This document shows, one piece after another, positions 35,096 to 43,708 of a stretch of DNA of 55,814 nt. The first letter of the stretch is position 1. Each line of letters opens with the position of its first letter. The position numbers were made by a program, and so were the translations under genes. Under the pieces are notes generated by a model. That model made no database searches. It saw only the letters and a program-made list of their open reading frames with translations, and had not been told where the DNA came from. Source of the DNA: Flavobacterium sp. Sd200 (GTDB taxonomy: Bacteria; Bacteroidota; Bacteroidia; Flavobacteriales; Flavobacteriaceae); assembly GCF_009826935.1 (NCBI RefSeq), contig NZ_WUMN01000011.1, positions 1 to 55,814 of the forward strand, in the 5' to 3' direction.

Positions 35096-36418
35096 ATGAG
35101 TACAACAAAACAAGCCTACTTTAAAACTGTAGACAAGATAAAATTTGAAGGCCGCGACAGCCAAAATCCACTTGCTTTTAAATGGTATGATGAGAACCGC
35201 GTTGTAGCAGGCAAAACCCTGAAAGAGCATTTTAAATTTGCTATGGCATGGTGGCATACCCTATGCAATACCGGTAACGACCCTTTTGGACCCGGTACCG
35301 AAACACATGCATGGAACAGCAACGAAGATGCCGTTGCACGCGCTAAAGATAAACTGGATGCCGGTTTTGAATTTATGGAAAAACTGGGCATACCGTACTA
35401 CTGTTTTCACGATGTAGATTTGGTCGATGAAGCCCCAACCCTTGAAGAATTCGAGCAGCGCGTGAAAGCGGTTGTAGCCTATGCTAAAGAAAAACAGGAC
35501 GAAACAGGCATAAAACTGCTTTGGGGTACTTCTAACCTTTTCAGTAACCCAAGGTATATGAACGGTGCCTCTACCAACCCTAATTTTGATGTAGTTGCCT
35601 ATGCAGGTGCTCAGGCAAAAATTGCCATTGATGCAACTATTGCATTAGGCGGCGAGAACTACGTTTTTTGGGGTGGACGCGAAGGCTACATGAGCTTGCT
35701 TAATACCGATATTCAGCGTGAGCAGGACCACCTTGCACAGTTTCTTACCATTTGCAGGGATTATGCAAGAAGCCAGGGCTTTACAGGCAACTTCCTTATA
35801 GAGCCTAAACCAATGGAACCAATGAAACACCAGTATGATTTTGATGCTGCAACATGTATTGGTTTCCTTAATAAATACAACCTTCAGGATGATTTCAAGC
35901 TAAATCTTGAGGTTAACCACGCCACACTTGCAGGCCACACGTTTGAGCACGAAATGCAGATAGCTGCCAATGCAGGCATGCTGGGATCGCTTGATGCCAA
36001 CCGTGGCGACTACCAAAACGGCTGGGATACTGACCAGTTTCCTATCGACATCTACGAGGCTACACAGGCTATGCTTGTTTTCTTACAGGCAGGCGGCCTG
36101 CAGGGTGGCGGTATTAACTTTGATGCCAAAGTGCGCCGTAACTCTACCGACCTTGAAGATAAATTCATTGCCCACATTAGCGGTATGGATATTTTTGCGC
36201 GCGGTTTAATCAGTGCTGATTATATCCTTAACAACACCAACTACACACAACTGCGCACAGAGCGTTATGCATCGTTTAATGGAGGTAAAGGATCTGAGTT
36301 TGAAAACGGCAAACTAACCCTTGAAGACCTGAATGCTTATGCACGCCAAAACGGCGAGCCGAAACAAATCAGCGGCAGGCAGGAACTGTTCGAGCAAATT
36401 ATTGCGAACGCTTATTAA
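35096..36418 (+). CDS. xylA: Xylose isomerase
   Basis: 440 aa. Converts D-xylose to D-xylulose. It has VFWGGREGY, FLIEPKPMEPMKHQYDFD and HDVDLVDEAPTLEE, the conserved metal and substrate sites of class II xylose isomerase, and lacks a signal peptide. It is the last gene of the GH115-GH67-xylA operon and ends at a strong terminator. Xylulokinase, the next step, is not in the window. Confidence 0.98.
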   Translation: MSTTKQAYFKTVDKIKFEGRDSQNPLAFKWYDENRVVAGKTLKEHFKFAMAWWHTLCNTGNDPFGPGTETHAWNSNEDAVARAKDKLDAGFEFMEKLGIPYYCFHDVDLVDEAPTLEEFEQRVKAVVAYAKEKQDETGIKLLWGTSNLFSNPRYMNGASTNPNFDVVAYAGAQAKIAIDATIALGGENYVFWGGREGYMSLLNTDIQREQDHLAQFLTICRDYARSQGFTGNFLIEPKPMEPMKHQYDFDAATCIGFLNKYNLQDDFKLNLEVNHATLAGHTFEHEMQIAANAGMLGSLDANRGDYQNGWDTDQFPIDIYEATQAMLVFLQAGGLQGGGINFDAKVRRNSTDLEDKFIAHISGMDIFARGLISADYILNNTNYTQLRTERYASFNGGKGSEFENGKLTLEDLNAYARQNGEPKQISGRQELFEQIIANAY

Positions 36419-36441
36419 TCTGAAAAGTATTTTTAATAAAT

Positions 36442-36476
36442 AAAGCGAGGACTTCTGAAAATGAAGCCCTCGCTTT
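36442..36476. terminator. Bidirectional terminator after xylA
   Basis: AAAGCGAGGACTTC pairs with GAAGCCCTCGCTTT with one mismatch and a 7-nt loop, followed by TTTGTG and preceded by A-rich sequence. It separates the xylan locus from the convergent copper genes. Confidence 0.88.
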
Positions 36477-36503
36477 TGTGTTTAATTTTTACAATATTAT
36501 TAT

Positions 36504-37520
36504 CTATTCAACAAAAGTGTTATCGCTCAGTGCTTTCATAAATGCTATCAAATCAATTTTTTCCTGTTCAGAGAGTGGAATGCGGTTGCCATTATTCTTA
36601 AATGCGGGGTCAAGGTTATCTGAATACAGCACACCATTGTCAAAATAATCAAGTACCGATTTTAATGTTGCAAATTGCCCGAAACTGCCGTAAGGTGCTG
36701 TAAACGCCACATTACGTAACGACGGTACCCGAAAACTCATGTAATCGGCCGTAAGGCCTGTAACCCTCGCGCGGCCTGCCTCGTTAGTATTGGTGTTTAA
36801 AGGAAAACCAATATTTCTGAACGATTGGTCTGTAAACAGTTCTGTGCTATGGCAGCCAGTGCATTTTTGCTGAAATATAGTATAGCCACGTGATTCGCTT
36901 TCAGTAAAAGTTTCGCCTTCGTTTCTCATTACTTTATCATATTTACTATTGGCAGATATAAGGGTATATTCATATTGGGCAATGCTTTTATAAATTCTTT
37001 CCGGTGTAATATTTTCATCACCAAAAGTTTTTGTAAACAATTCTTTATAAGAAGCATCTTCCTGTATTTTCCCTATAACCTCTAAAATCGATGAGTCCAT
37101 TTCCTCGTGGGTTATTATGGGTACTAATGGTTGGTTTTCTAATTGAAGTTTACTGCCATCCCAGTTATAAAACCTCATAAACGCCATATTTTGTATAGGC
37201 GGAACGTTTCGTAGTCCTGTACGGCCCTCAATACCAACACCCTGAATATTGTTGTCGGCAAAGGCATGCGCCTGAATATGGCAGCTGGCACAGGCAATGC
37301 TGTTATCGGCACTAAGCCTTTTATCTTCAAATAGCTTTTTACCCAGTTCAACACCATATTGAGTAGGCATATTAACTTTCACAGCTGCATTAATATCGGG
37401 AAAACCGATCGGTATATGTAATCCAATTTCAGGATTATTATACACAACAGGCTGGTAGTCATCATTGCTGCATGATGCTATAATAAATAGGAGAGATAAA
37501 ATGTAAACTGTTTTTTTCAT
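36504..37520 (-). CDS. Di-haem cytochrome c peroxidase / MbnH-like lipoprotein
   Basis: 338 aa with a type II signal peptide (LLFIIASCSNDD). Two haem-binding motifs, CASCH and CTGCH, with GKKLFEDKRLSADNSIACASC and TDQSFRNIGFP, place it in the bacterial cytochrome c peroxidase/MauG family. It lies next to an MbnP-like gene; in the methanobactin system the di-haem enzyme MbnH oxidises a tryptophan of MbnP to kynurenine to build a copper site. This protein may do the same, but an ordinary peroxidase role cannot be excluded. Confidence 0.88.
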   Translation of the reverse strand: MKKTVYILSLLFIIASCSNDDYQPVVYNNPEIGLHIPIGFPDINAAVKVNMPTQYGVELGKKLFEDKRLSADNSIACASCHIQAHAFADNNIQGVGIEGRTGLRNVPPIQNMAFMRFYNWDGSKLQLENQPLVPIITHEEMDSSILEVIGKIQEDASYKELFTKTFGDENITPERIYKSIAQYEYTLISANSKYDKVMRNEGETFTESESRGYTIFQQKCTGCHSTELFTDQSFRNIGFPLNTNTNEAGRARVTGLTADYMSFRVPSLRNVAFTAPYGSFGQFATLKSVLDYFDNGVLYSDNLDPAFKNNGNRIPLSEQEKIDLIAFMKALSDNTFVE

Positions 37521-37533
37521 GATGTTATAGAAA

Positions 37534-37620
37534 CTTCCATTTCGAAGAAGGAGAAATCTTTTGATTTTGTTTGCAAACCTGAGATTTCTCTACTCTGCTG
37601 CGCCTCGGTCGAAATGGAAG
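37534..37620. repeat. REP-like nested palindromic repeat
   Basis: CTTCCATTTCGA (37534-37545) is exactly complementary to TCGAAATGGAAG (37609-37620), and inside it GAGAAATCT and AGATTTCTC form a second pair. The inner sequence (GAGATTTCTCTACTCTGC, then CGGTCGAAATGG) resembles a dispersed intergenic repeat I associate with flavobacterial genomes. It fills the gap between the MbnH-like and MbnP-like genes. Confidence 0.6.
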
Positions 37621-37633
37621 ACTCATGTGGAAT

Positions 37634-38497
37634 TTAGTTATCTACCCTTTCAATAGAGAACATACCTTTGCTATCGCTTGTGCCGTTACCGCCAAGGTTG
37701 TCTACAAACTTTACCATTTGAACCGCAGTATGAATGTTTGGCGTGGCATTGTCATTCATTCCTGTACCTGTAGAAAGCGTAATGGTATTGATAGCGCCGC
37801 TTAGTAGCTTATTAAAATCTGCCTTGATGTTAATTTTTGGTGCCGAACTGCCCACTACCGCATTTGTGCCCAAATTTAAAGTAACATCCCTGTAAGCATC
37901 AACACCCTGCGTATAATTGCCTTCGGAACCCTCTACAGTACTCCCTGTATGAATAGACATTTCTTTATTATCGGTATCATAAAATCCTTCAATTTTAGTA
38001 AAGCGATATCCTGATCCCCATTCCCACATCATTTGGGTATCGTTTGCCCCGGCGGCTGCATAAAAATCTGGGAATCTTGTTTGGTCTAAAGTATTTTGTG
38101 CCTGCCTGATGCCAAGGCCAAATTTTATTTGACGGTAAGCACCTGAAGGAATATTGCTTAAAACATAGTTAAGTGTTGCAGGTTTCGACTGGTCTATAAC
38201 CGTTGCACCTTTGTCAAGATCGTTTACATTGTATGGAACCTCGGTACCATCATCTTTTATAAGGCGAATGTTGCTGATAACATATTTAAGCTCTGAAAAA
38301 TGGTGTAGTTGTCCTAGGGCAGATGTATTAATAGTTGCCGTAGCAGAAGTGGCGTTTCCTAAAACAATGGTTGTATTATTAAAGGTGTTGTTAAAGGTAA
38401 GAGTTACATTGTTTGCCACCACGGTGTCGTCATCTGAACAAGATGCTAATATTAATGCTATAAAAGAAAGTAATACGTATTTTTTTAAATTTTTCAT
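37634..38497 (-). CDS. MbnP-family copper-binding lipoprotein
   Basis: 287 aa with a lipobox (FIALILASCSDDD). The conserved MbnP features are the LTFNNTFNN start, HFSELKYVISNIRLIKDDG, the IPSGAYRQIKFGLGI block, and MMWEWGSGYRFTKIEG, where a Trp could be the residue converted to kynurenine by an MbnH partner. HTAVQMVKF occurs near the C-terminus. It probably sits on a membrane and passes copper to or from the TonB receptor encoded upstream. The Trp modification is inference from the family. Confidence 0.87.
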   Translation of the reverse strand: MKNLKKYVLLSFIALILASCSDDDTVVANNVTLTFNNTFNNTTIVLGNATSATATINTSALGQLHHFSELKYVISNIRLIKDDGTEVPYNVNDLDKGATVIDQSKPATLNYVLSNIPSGAYRQIKFGLGIRQAQNTLDQTRFPDFYAAAGANDTQMMWEWGSGYRFTKIEGFYDTDNKEMSIHTGSTVEGSEGNYTQGVDAYRDVTLNLGTNAVVGSSAPKINIKADFNKLLSGAINTITLSTGTGMNDNATPNIHTAVQMVKFVDNLGGNGTSDSKGMFSIERVDN

Positions 38498-38527
38498 TCT
38501 ATTGATTTATTAATGATTGTTGTTTTA

Positions 38528-40495
38528 TTAAAGATTGAATTTTAAAGATGTAAAAATGTTGCGCCCCATGCGCGGAATATTTCCCCAGTCGGCATAGGTG
38601 CTGTAATATTCATTTAACAGGTTTTCTGCCCCTACCTGAAAAGTGGAAATAACTTTGTTGATGCTGAACCTGTAATCGGCAGATACATTAAGTATGGTAT
38701 AAGCCGGGGTTTTGTCTTCGCCATATTCAGGGCTGTAGTTAACTTGGGCAAGATCGCCATTTACCGATGCCTGAAAGCTGAACTTTTTAAGCATATAATG
38801 CAATGAGGTTTGATAACTTAGCGGACGAATAAAAGGCAGGTTGCCCTCTTTATTATCCTGGGCACGGGCATAGGTAAGTGCGCCTTTCCAGTGCAGATGC
38901 TCTAAGATGTTGTAACTGCTGTTTACAGAAAAATTAAACAGCGTAGCATATTCTAAACTGGTATAGCCTTTTACGCCAACTGACTGATAATTCATAGGGC
39001 TTCCGAGGCTTAAAATACGGCCAATGATATAATTCTTTATATAAAAATAATTGGCTTTGGCTTGTAGGCTAAACTTATTGGTTTTAAATCCTGCCGATGT
39101 ATTAAGTTCGTGCGATATTTCGTTTTTAAGATTAGGATTACCTATATAATCATATCGGTCGAAACTGTTGTAAATATAGTATCCATATCCTTCAGATACC
39201 GACGGTGCCCTTTGCCCATAGCCCGTGCCCACAGAAAAATCAAACTTGTTTAAGGTCAGTACATAGTTGCCATGCAGGGCAGGCAGTATCCTTGTTTTTT
39301 CCTGTGGCGCACCGGGGTGAAAGATCCAGTTAAACTCGGCATACTTAGAATAGTTGTAGTTGACCGATAAAGAACCTCCAAAGTTGATTTGGCTCCTTCG
39401 AGAAATGTCATACGAGTTATTCATATTAAGTCCTGCAAAACGTGTGGTTATCCATGGCCAACTGTAGGCAAACATAGTGCGCTGGATGCGGTCCTGAGGA
39501 TACATGCGCATTTCGGCAATCGAAAGGTTATCATAAGCATTGAGCTGAATTTCCGATGCATACCGCCCACTTTTTAAATTGGCTTTGCTCACTAAGCCAT
39601 AGGTAGTGCTCCAGCCCGGCATATCCATATGTACAAGGTTTTCAGGGCGGGTAGTATCATCCATATAATGCTCTATAGCATTATAATACACCTTCGTGTC
39701 TAAAGCCCTTACCAAACCTTTCTCAAACAGTTGCTTGTAAGTTAGTGATGTTATTATAGCGCGTGAAAGCCATAGATCCATGGGTAGGGCCGGAAAGCCT
39801 ACATCCTTTGCTACATCAAAAATAGCATCGACACGCAGAGAAGACAGTTTTCCTGTTTTATAGGCTATGCCCAACGAACTGTTAAATTTACTAAACTGCG
39901 AATGCTTTACCTCTTTATCGTTTCCGGCAGTATAGTTTTCTGCCTTACGATAGGATATACTTCCATCGGCCACAAACTTACTACCGGAATACGAAATGTT
40001 GCCCAGATTAAAAAACTGTTTGTTATTAAACTCATATCCCGTTTGGTAGCCACCATTCCATTTTTTTGCAAGGCCAAATGGGGTACTTTTCCTTTTCAGG
40101 TCTATACTTCCGGCAACGGTTGCACCATGAAGGCTTCCGCTTTGCCCGGATTTTATATCTATGGCAGACAGGTTATTGACCTCTACATAGGATGTAACCG
40201 GATCCATCTTATCTGTGCACGCTCCAAAAATGTGCATGCCGTCTATGGTTAGTGTAGCGCGTTCGCTGCTCATATTGTTGAGCAGCGGCTCCCATGCATA
40301 GGCCCCACGTTTTATAAAACTGATGCTTTGCGACGATGCCAAAAACTCATCTACCGAAACAGCCAATTTCATATCAGTCTCTATTTTCTTTTTTGCAGCG
40401 GCTGTAAGCGTTACCTCTTTTAATATATTGATGCTGTCGTTTTGTGCAGCCGCACTTATCCCAACTAGAAGCAATACTATGGTTAATATCCTCAT
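38528..40495 (-). CDS. TonB-dependent receptor, probable copper importer (OprC/NosA-like)
   Basis: 655 aa with a signal peptide ending SAAAQ. The plug contains IDGMHIFGACTDKMDPVTSYVEV; CTDKM (Cys93, Met97) is the CxxxM pair that binds copper in OprC, and VHMDMPGW in the barrel could supply the His/Met ligands. The barrel ends FTSLKFNL with several aromatic strands. There is no SusC-like N-terminal extension. It is flanked by the MbnP-like gene (downstream) and a lipoprotein gene 5 nt upstream, forming one operon. Confidence 0.9.
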   Translation of the reverse strand: MRILTIVLLLVGISAAAQNDSINILKEVTLTAAAKKKIETDMKLAVSVDEFLASSQSISFIKRGAYAWEPLLNNMSSERATLTIDGMHIFGACTDKMDPVTSYVEVNNLSAIDIKSGQSGSLHGATVAGSIDLKRKSTPFGLAKKWNGGYQTGYEFNNKQFFNLGNISYSGSKFVADGSISYRKAENYTAGNDKEVKHSQFSKFNSSLGIAYKTGKLSSLRVDAIFDVAKDVGFPALPMDLWLSRAIITSLTYKQLFEKGLVRALDTKVYYNAIEHYMDDTTRPENLVHMDMPGWSTTYGLVSKANLKSGRYASEIQLNAYDNLSIAEMRMYPQDRIQRTMFAYSWPWITTRFAGLNMNNSYDISRRSQINFGGSLSVNYNYSKYAEFNWIFHPGAPQEKTRILPALHGNYVLTLNKFDFSVGTGYGQRAPSVSEGYGYYIYNSFDRYDYIGNPNLKNEISHELNTSAGFKTNKFSLQAKANYFYIKNYIIGRILSLGSPMNYQSVGVKGYTSLEYATLFNFSVNSSYNILEHLHWKGALTYARAQDNKEGNLPFIRPLSYQTSLHYMLKKFSFQASVNGDLAQVNYSPEYGEDKTPAYTILNVSADYRFSINKVISTFQVGAENLLNEYYSTYADWGNIPRMGRNIFTSLKFNL

Positions 40496-40500
40496 TTCGT

Positions 40501-41424
40501 TTAGAATAAAATATCAATAAAAAGTTCGCTTTTTGCCCCCATAACACCCGGAGTAAAAGTTGTGGGTACCTCAGTGCCCTTAACTATAAGCCCGTTTTGG
40601 TTTAGCAGAATAAAATTCAGCGTCCAGTTGCCAGTCATGGTGTAGTTAACTACTCCCTGATACAGGCCGTCTTCGCGTTGGGTCAAATCCCTGTTGTTGG
40701 GAGATGAATGGTTACCCATAGATGGTTCCGGCATTCTTGGGTCAAGTCGTAATGTGTAGCCTTCAACCTCAGAATATGAAAACTGCGATGGGTCGGGAAA
40801 AGTTCCGGCAGGTACCTCGGGTTCATTATATTTATAAATGCCTGCAACCAAATCGTTCTCGGCCACCCCAGGCCTTTGCGGTGCAATCAGGGCAATATAA
40901 TACTGTTGCCCATCATTACCTGTAAAGGCTGTCATGTTTAGGTTTTTATTGGTTTGCTCCATTACCATAACATCAGCATTTACTGAAACACTTGGGTTAT
41001 TATCGGCAAAGTTTATGTATAGTTTCCAGTTTTGTGCAGCTGAACTTTGTTGTGCAAAAACACTATAACCTTTATAATAGCCGTTTTGGGCATCATAAAC
41101 CAGGTTGTATTGGTGCGGACAGGATGAAACATTACCTTCGGAATTCGTCAAGACAGGCAAAAAAGTAACGTTTTCTGTCGCAAGGTTCTGATTGGTTTGG
41201 GTATTAAGAATCTTTAAGTGAAGTTCATTGTAACCTTTATAAAAAGTTCCATTCAGGGTTTCGATACTTATTCTGTATATTCCGCTGTTAATCAACGCAG
41301 CTTCCTTAAACTCATAATATTCGGGTACCTCCGTGCTTATCTCCGCTTCATAATCAGTCTTATCAAGCGTGCAGGCTGTAGCCACAAAAAACAATGCAGC
41401 CACAAGGCAATAATAAAATTTCAT
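40501..41424 (-). CDS. FixH/YtkA-like lipoprotein of the copper locus
   Basis: About 307 aa from ATG 41424 (MKFYYCLVAALFFVATAC), chosen because it gives a perfect lipoprotein signal; an upstream extension of 48 codons is possible but lacks one. Two Ig-like halves are visible; the second holds DPRMPEPSMGNHSSPNNRD and GVVNYTMTGNWTLNF, the FixH/YtkA pattern in which Met/His-rich loops can bind copper. Repeated CPHQYN in the middle may add a site. Five nt separate it from the receptor gene. Confidence 0.75.
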   Translation of the reverse strand: MKFYYCLVAALFFVATACTLDKTDYEAEISTEVPEYYEFKEAALINSGIYRISIETLNGTFYKGYNELHLKILNTQTNQNLATENVTFLPVLTNSEGNVSSCPHQYNLVYDAQNGYYKGYSVFAQQSSAAQNWKLYINFADNNPSVSVNADVMVMEQTNKNLNMTAFTGNDGQQYYIALIAPQRPGVAENDLVAGIYKYNEPEVPAGTFPDPSQFSYSEVEGYTLRLDPRMPEPSMGNHSSPNNRDLTQREDGLYQGVVNYTMTGNWTLNFILLNQNGLIVKGTEVPTTFTPGVMGAKSELFIDILF

Positions 41425-41705
41425 GTACAATTGCTTTTGGTTAAAAGCTGTAAAATGCAGTCTGGTATCTATTTTATGCTTATTAATTGGCATAAGAATA
41501 TTCATTAGTAACCTACTAATGAAATCATAATGTATTAAAATAAAGATAAAAGGATTGATCGCACACAAGTTCTGCCCAGTGTTTCGTTAATTAACAGCTA
41601 ACAAAAACACAGACAGGGCTTACAACAGCTTATGTTACTTTTTTATATTCACAACACATTTGCAGGCAGCTTAAAAATGCCCTGAACATGAAGTAATAAA
41701 AGGAG

Positions 41706-42074
41706 TTAAACCAAGCCGGGTGGCCTGAACGATACAGGTGTGTAATTGTGGGAATAAAGGTTTTTATAAGTATTAGCTGGGCTAACATTATAAATTGTGG
41801 TCAAAGAAAAAGGTATTGATAAAGGCTGCTCTACTATGGCAAGAACTTCATATTGTAGGGTAGTGCCTTTTTTTTCTGAAGATGGATTTTCATCGGCAGC
41901 TTTTTTGGCAAGCTCTTTCATTAAATGACACTTACCATTACAGTGCATTGCTGGTTTTTCTTTGTTTACACAAAGCTCTTTAGCAATATACTCGTAATTA
42001 AGGATGTATTCGCCCAAAGGCAAAACAGGCCTTAACAATAAAAATAATGCTATAAAAACTGCAAGCTTTTTCAC
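41706..42074 (-). CDS. Small membrane-anchored Cys/His protein, unknown function
   Basis: 122 aa. A single N-terminal hydrophobic helix (residues 4-22), then ELCVNKEKPAMHCNGKCHLMKELAKKA with three cysteines, two histidines and two methionines in 20 residues, a plausible metal site. The C-terminus reads YSHNYTPVSFRPPG. Similar short proteins accompany copper TonB loci in Flavobacteriia, to my recollection. It is separated from the lipoprotein gene by about 280 nt and may be the first gene of the copper unit. Confidence 0.7.
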   Translation of the reverse strand: MKKLAVFIALFLLLRPVLPLGEYILNYEYIAKELCVNKEKPAMHCNGKCHLMKELAKKAADENPSSEKKGTTLQYEVLAIVEQPLSIPFSLTTIYNVSPANTYKNLYSHNYTPVSFRPPGLV

Positions 42075-42161
42075 ACAGCAAAAGTAGTTAGATTATGCTA
42101 TAAAAAAAATCAAATAATAAAAACAGGTAAATAAAATTTAGAGTAGAAAAGAAATAAAAAC

Positions 42162-42197
42162 AAAAAACCCGCAAATACTGATGATTTGCGGGTTTTT
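42162..42197. terminator. Terminator hairpin left of the presumed att site
   Basis: AAAACCCGCAAAT pairs with ATTTGCGGGTTTT around a 7-nt loop, with A and T runs outside. It could have served the tRNA gene whose 3' end lies just to the right. Confidence 0.85.
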
Positions 42198-42219
42198 GAC
42201 TGCCGTTGAAGGCTTTTTA

Positions 42220-42234
42220 GTCGGGGTGGCAGGA
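42220..42234 (-). other. Presumed attL: 3'-terminal fragment of a tRNA gene
   Basis: GTCGGGGTGGCAGGA, read on the minus strand TCCTGCCACCCCGAC, has the form of a tRNA T-arm/acceptor end, but the bases to the right (CGATTCC) do not continue the tRNA. A 3' fragment only is what an integrated element leaves at one boundary. The intact tRNA should lie at the element's right end, beyond the window. Confidence 0.5.
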
Positions 42235-42394
42235 CGATTCCCTACCGCCGCAAATATCTTAATATCAAGTAATTGATAATCCCTTTTACAATCCGCTCAC
42301 CGTTTTGCTCACATTTAAGCTATTCGGTAACGGGTGCAAATGTAAGCCTTTTTACTATAAAATGAAACAATCAGCAGTAATTATTACATTAAAA

Positions 42395-43057
42395 TTAAAG
42401 ACCTTTCCCGCGCTTTCTGTTTATTTTAGGCTTATCCTGAACTTGTGATTGTTTAATATCTTTATTTACAATTGCTTTCTCTAAAAGTTCACTCAGCTTT
42501 TCTGTAAACCATTCAGGTTTTTCAACAATTTTGAGTTCCTGCTTTAATTTATCGTATTGTAAAAATGGCTCAATACTGCTACTATGTTCCTTAACATCTA
42601 TTCCGATGATAGAAGAGAATAAATCTACATTTTCGGTAAGTAATGGAATTGTGTTATGGTACATTTCAAATATGGTCTCAGGCGGTACCAGATGTAATCC
42701 ATTTTCATGCCTAATCTTCGCACGGTCAAGGCATAGTTGTAAATCGTTGGTATGAAATAAGACAACCTCAATTTGATTTTCCTTATTGAAGTTTTTTAGT
42801 CTCCTAACTAAGTCGTAATGACTTTGAAAACCGAGATTTAGTTCTACTGCGAACTCTTTACCCGAAATAAGGTAATCTCTAAGTACAGATTGAAAACGCC
42901 AATTTCCTATATCTTTATAATCAACAAACCCTTGTTCTTTATATCGGTGCGCTATTAGGTCTGCATCCAACAGAGAGACTTCATCGGGAATAAAGTCAGC
43001 TCCACTGGTGCTTTTTCCAATACCGGGAGGCCCTGCTATTATATAAATGGTTGCCAA
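42395..43057 (-). CDS. Zeta-toxin-family kinase
   Basis: 220 aa. Walker A is GPPGIGKST (residues 9-17), followed by LLDADLIA, a substrate-loop region VELNLGFQSHYDLV, and LDRAKIRHENGLHLVPPETIFEMY, the pattern of zeta/PezT kinases that phosphorylate UDP-N-acetylglucosamine. It starts at TTG 43057, directly after the stop of the small upstream gene (TAATTG), so translation is coupled. The C-terminal 30 residues are basic and look disordered. Toxin function is inferred from the family and the pairing. Confidence 0.8.
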   Translation of the reverse strand: MATIYIIAGPPGIGKSTSGADFIPDEVSLLDADLIAHRYKEQGFVDYKDIGNWRFQSVLRDYLISGKEFAVELNLGFQSHYDLVRRLKNFNKENQIEVVLFHTNDLQLCLDRAKIRHENGLHLVPPETIFEMYHNTIPLLTENVDLFSSIIGIDVKEHSSSIEPFLQYDKLKQELKIVEKPEWFTEKLSELLEKAIVNKDIKQSQVQDKPKINRKRGKGL

Positions 43058-43270
43058 TTATACTTCAATTATTCTACCGTCAGCATATTCAGCAATCATT
43101 TTACCTTCTTTTCGATAAACTAAAGGCTGCCCCTTAGCGAAAAGTGTTGCTTTGGTCTTTTCAGCAATATTCTTTCGCCAGTCCTTCTTTTCTTCCTCAT
43201 TCATTTGGAAGAAATCTTTTTGCATAGCACCCTTTTTTATAAAATCTTGCTCCTTAATCATTATGTCCAT
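43058..43270 (-). CDS. Probable antitoxin of the zeta-like toxin
   Basis: 70 aa, highly charged, with no recognisable DNA-binding domain. Helical first half (EQDFIKKGAMQKDFFQMNEEEKKD), strand-like second half ending EYADGRIIEV. Its stop codon abuts the toxin's start, the typical antitoxin-first order. The sequence does not match epsilon or PezA that I recognise. Confidence 0.6.
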   Translation of the reverse strand: MDIMIKEQDFIKKGAMQKDFFQMNEEEKKDWRKNIAEKTKATLFAKGQPLVYRKEGKMIAEYADGRIIEV

Positions 43271-43360
43271 TGCATTGAGTTTTTTAGATTAGTCTATATA
43301 ACAAAGATAATTAATTTGTCTAAGAACGAATCAAACATCTTTGCGTAAAAAAAAGATAAG

Positions 43361-43705
43361 TTACTCAAGCTTGGACTGTTTGAGTTTCTGATGTAACGCG
43401 TAACACTCGTCAAGAATAATTGACTCCTCCATTGGAATCAGTTGATACGCAATTCCCAGCACGCATGAAATGTTAGTATGCGATACCGCCATTGATGAGG
43501 GCAAAATATCCTCTTCAGCTTCAAGGGCTGCCATACAGACCTTCATGATATCCATAATAGTCAAGATTAGGTCGTTGTACCCTGAGAAAGTTAATTCCAC
43601 GCCAAAACCTTCCCTGCGGAAGCGTTCATTAAAAACATTGAACTGGCTGGCGTTCTTGATTTTGTCGGCGAAGTCTATCGCTTCCTTGATTTTATCATTT
43701 TCCAT
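43361..43705 (-). CDS. Unknown helical protein paired with the NT/HEPN-like protein
   Basis: 114 aa, acidic, mainly helical, with no signal peptide. I do not recognise a family. Its ATG is 3 nt after the stop of the 557-aa gene, so the two are surely one operon. It could be a partner or antidote of the larger protein. Confidence 0.65.
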   Translation of the reverse strand: MENDKIKEAIDFADKIKNASQFNVFNERFRREGFGVELTFSGYNDLILTIMDIMKVCMAALEAEEDILPSSMAVSHTNISCVLGIAYQLIPMEESIILDECYALHQKLKQSKLE

Positions 43706-43708
43706 AGC

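Larger units (their letters stand above)
42075..42394. other. Chromosome/element boundary region
   Basis: 320 bp without a gene. It contains a terminator hairpin (42162-42197) and a tRNA-3'-end-like fragment (42220-42234). From 42235 to 42394 I see nothing coding; CCGTTTTGCTCACATTTAAGC and nearby repeats may be part of the element end. Confidence 0.6.

Noticed and set aside
41425..41568. 48-codon extension of the FixH-like lipoprotein
   Set aside because: It would bury the lipoprotein signal sequence inside the protein.
42235..42394. A complete tRNA or CRISPR-like array at the element boundary
   Set aside because: No cloverleaf can be built beyond the 15-bp 3' fragment, and there are no regularly spaced repeats.
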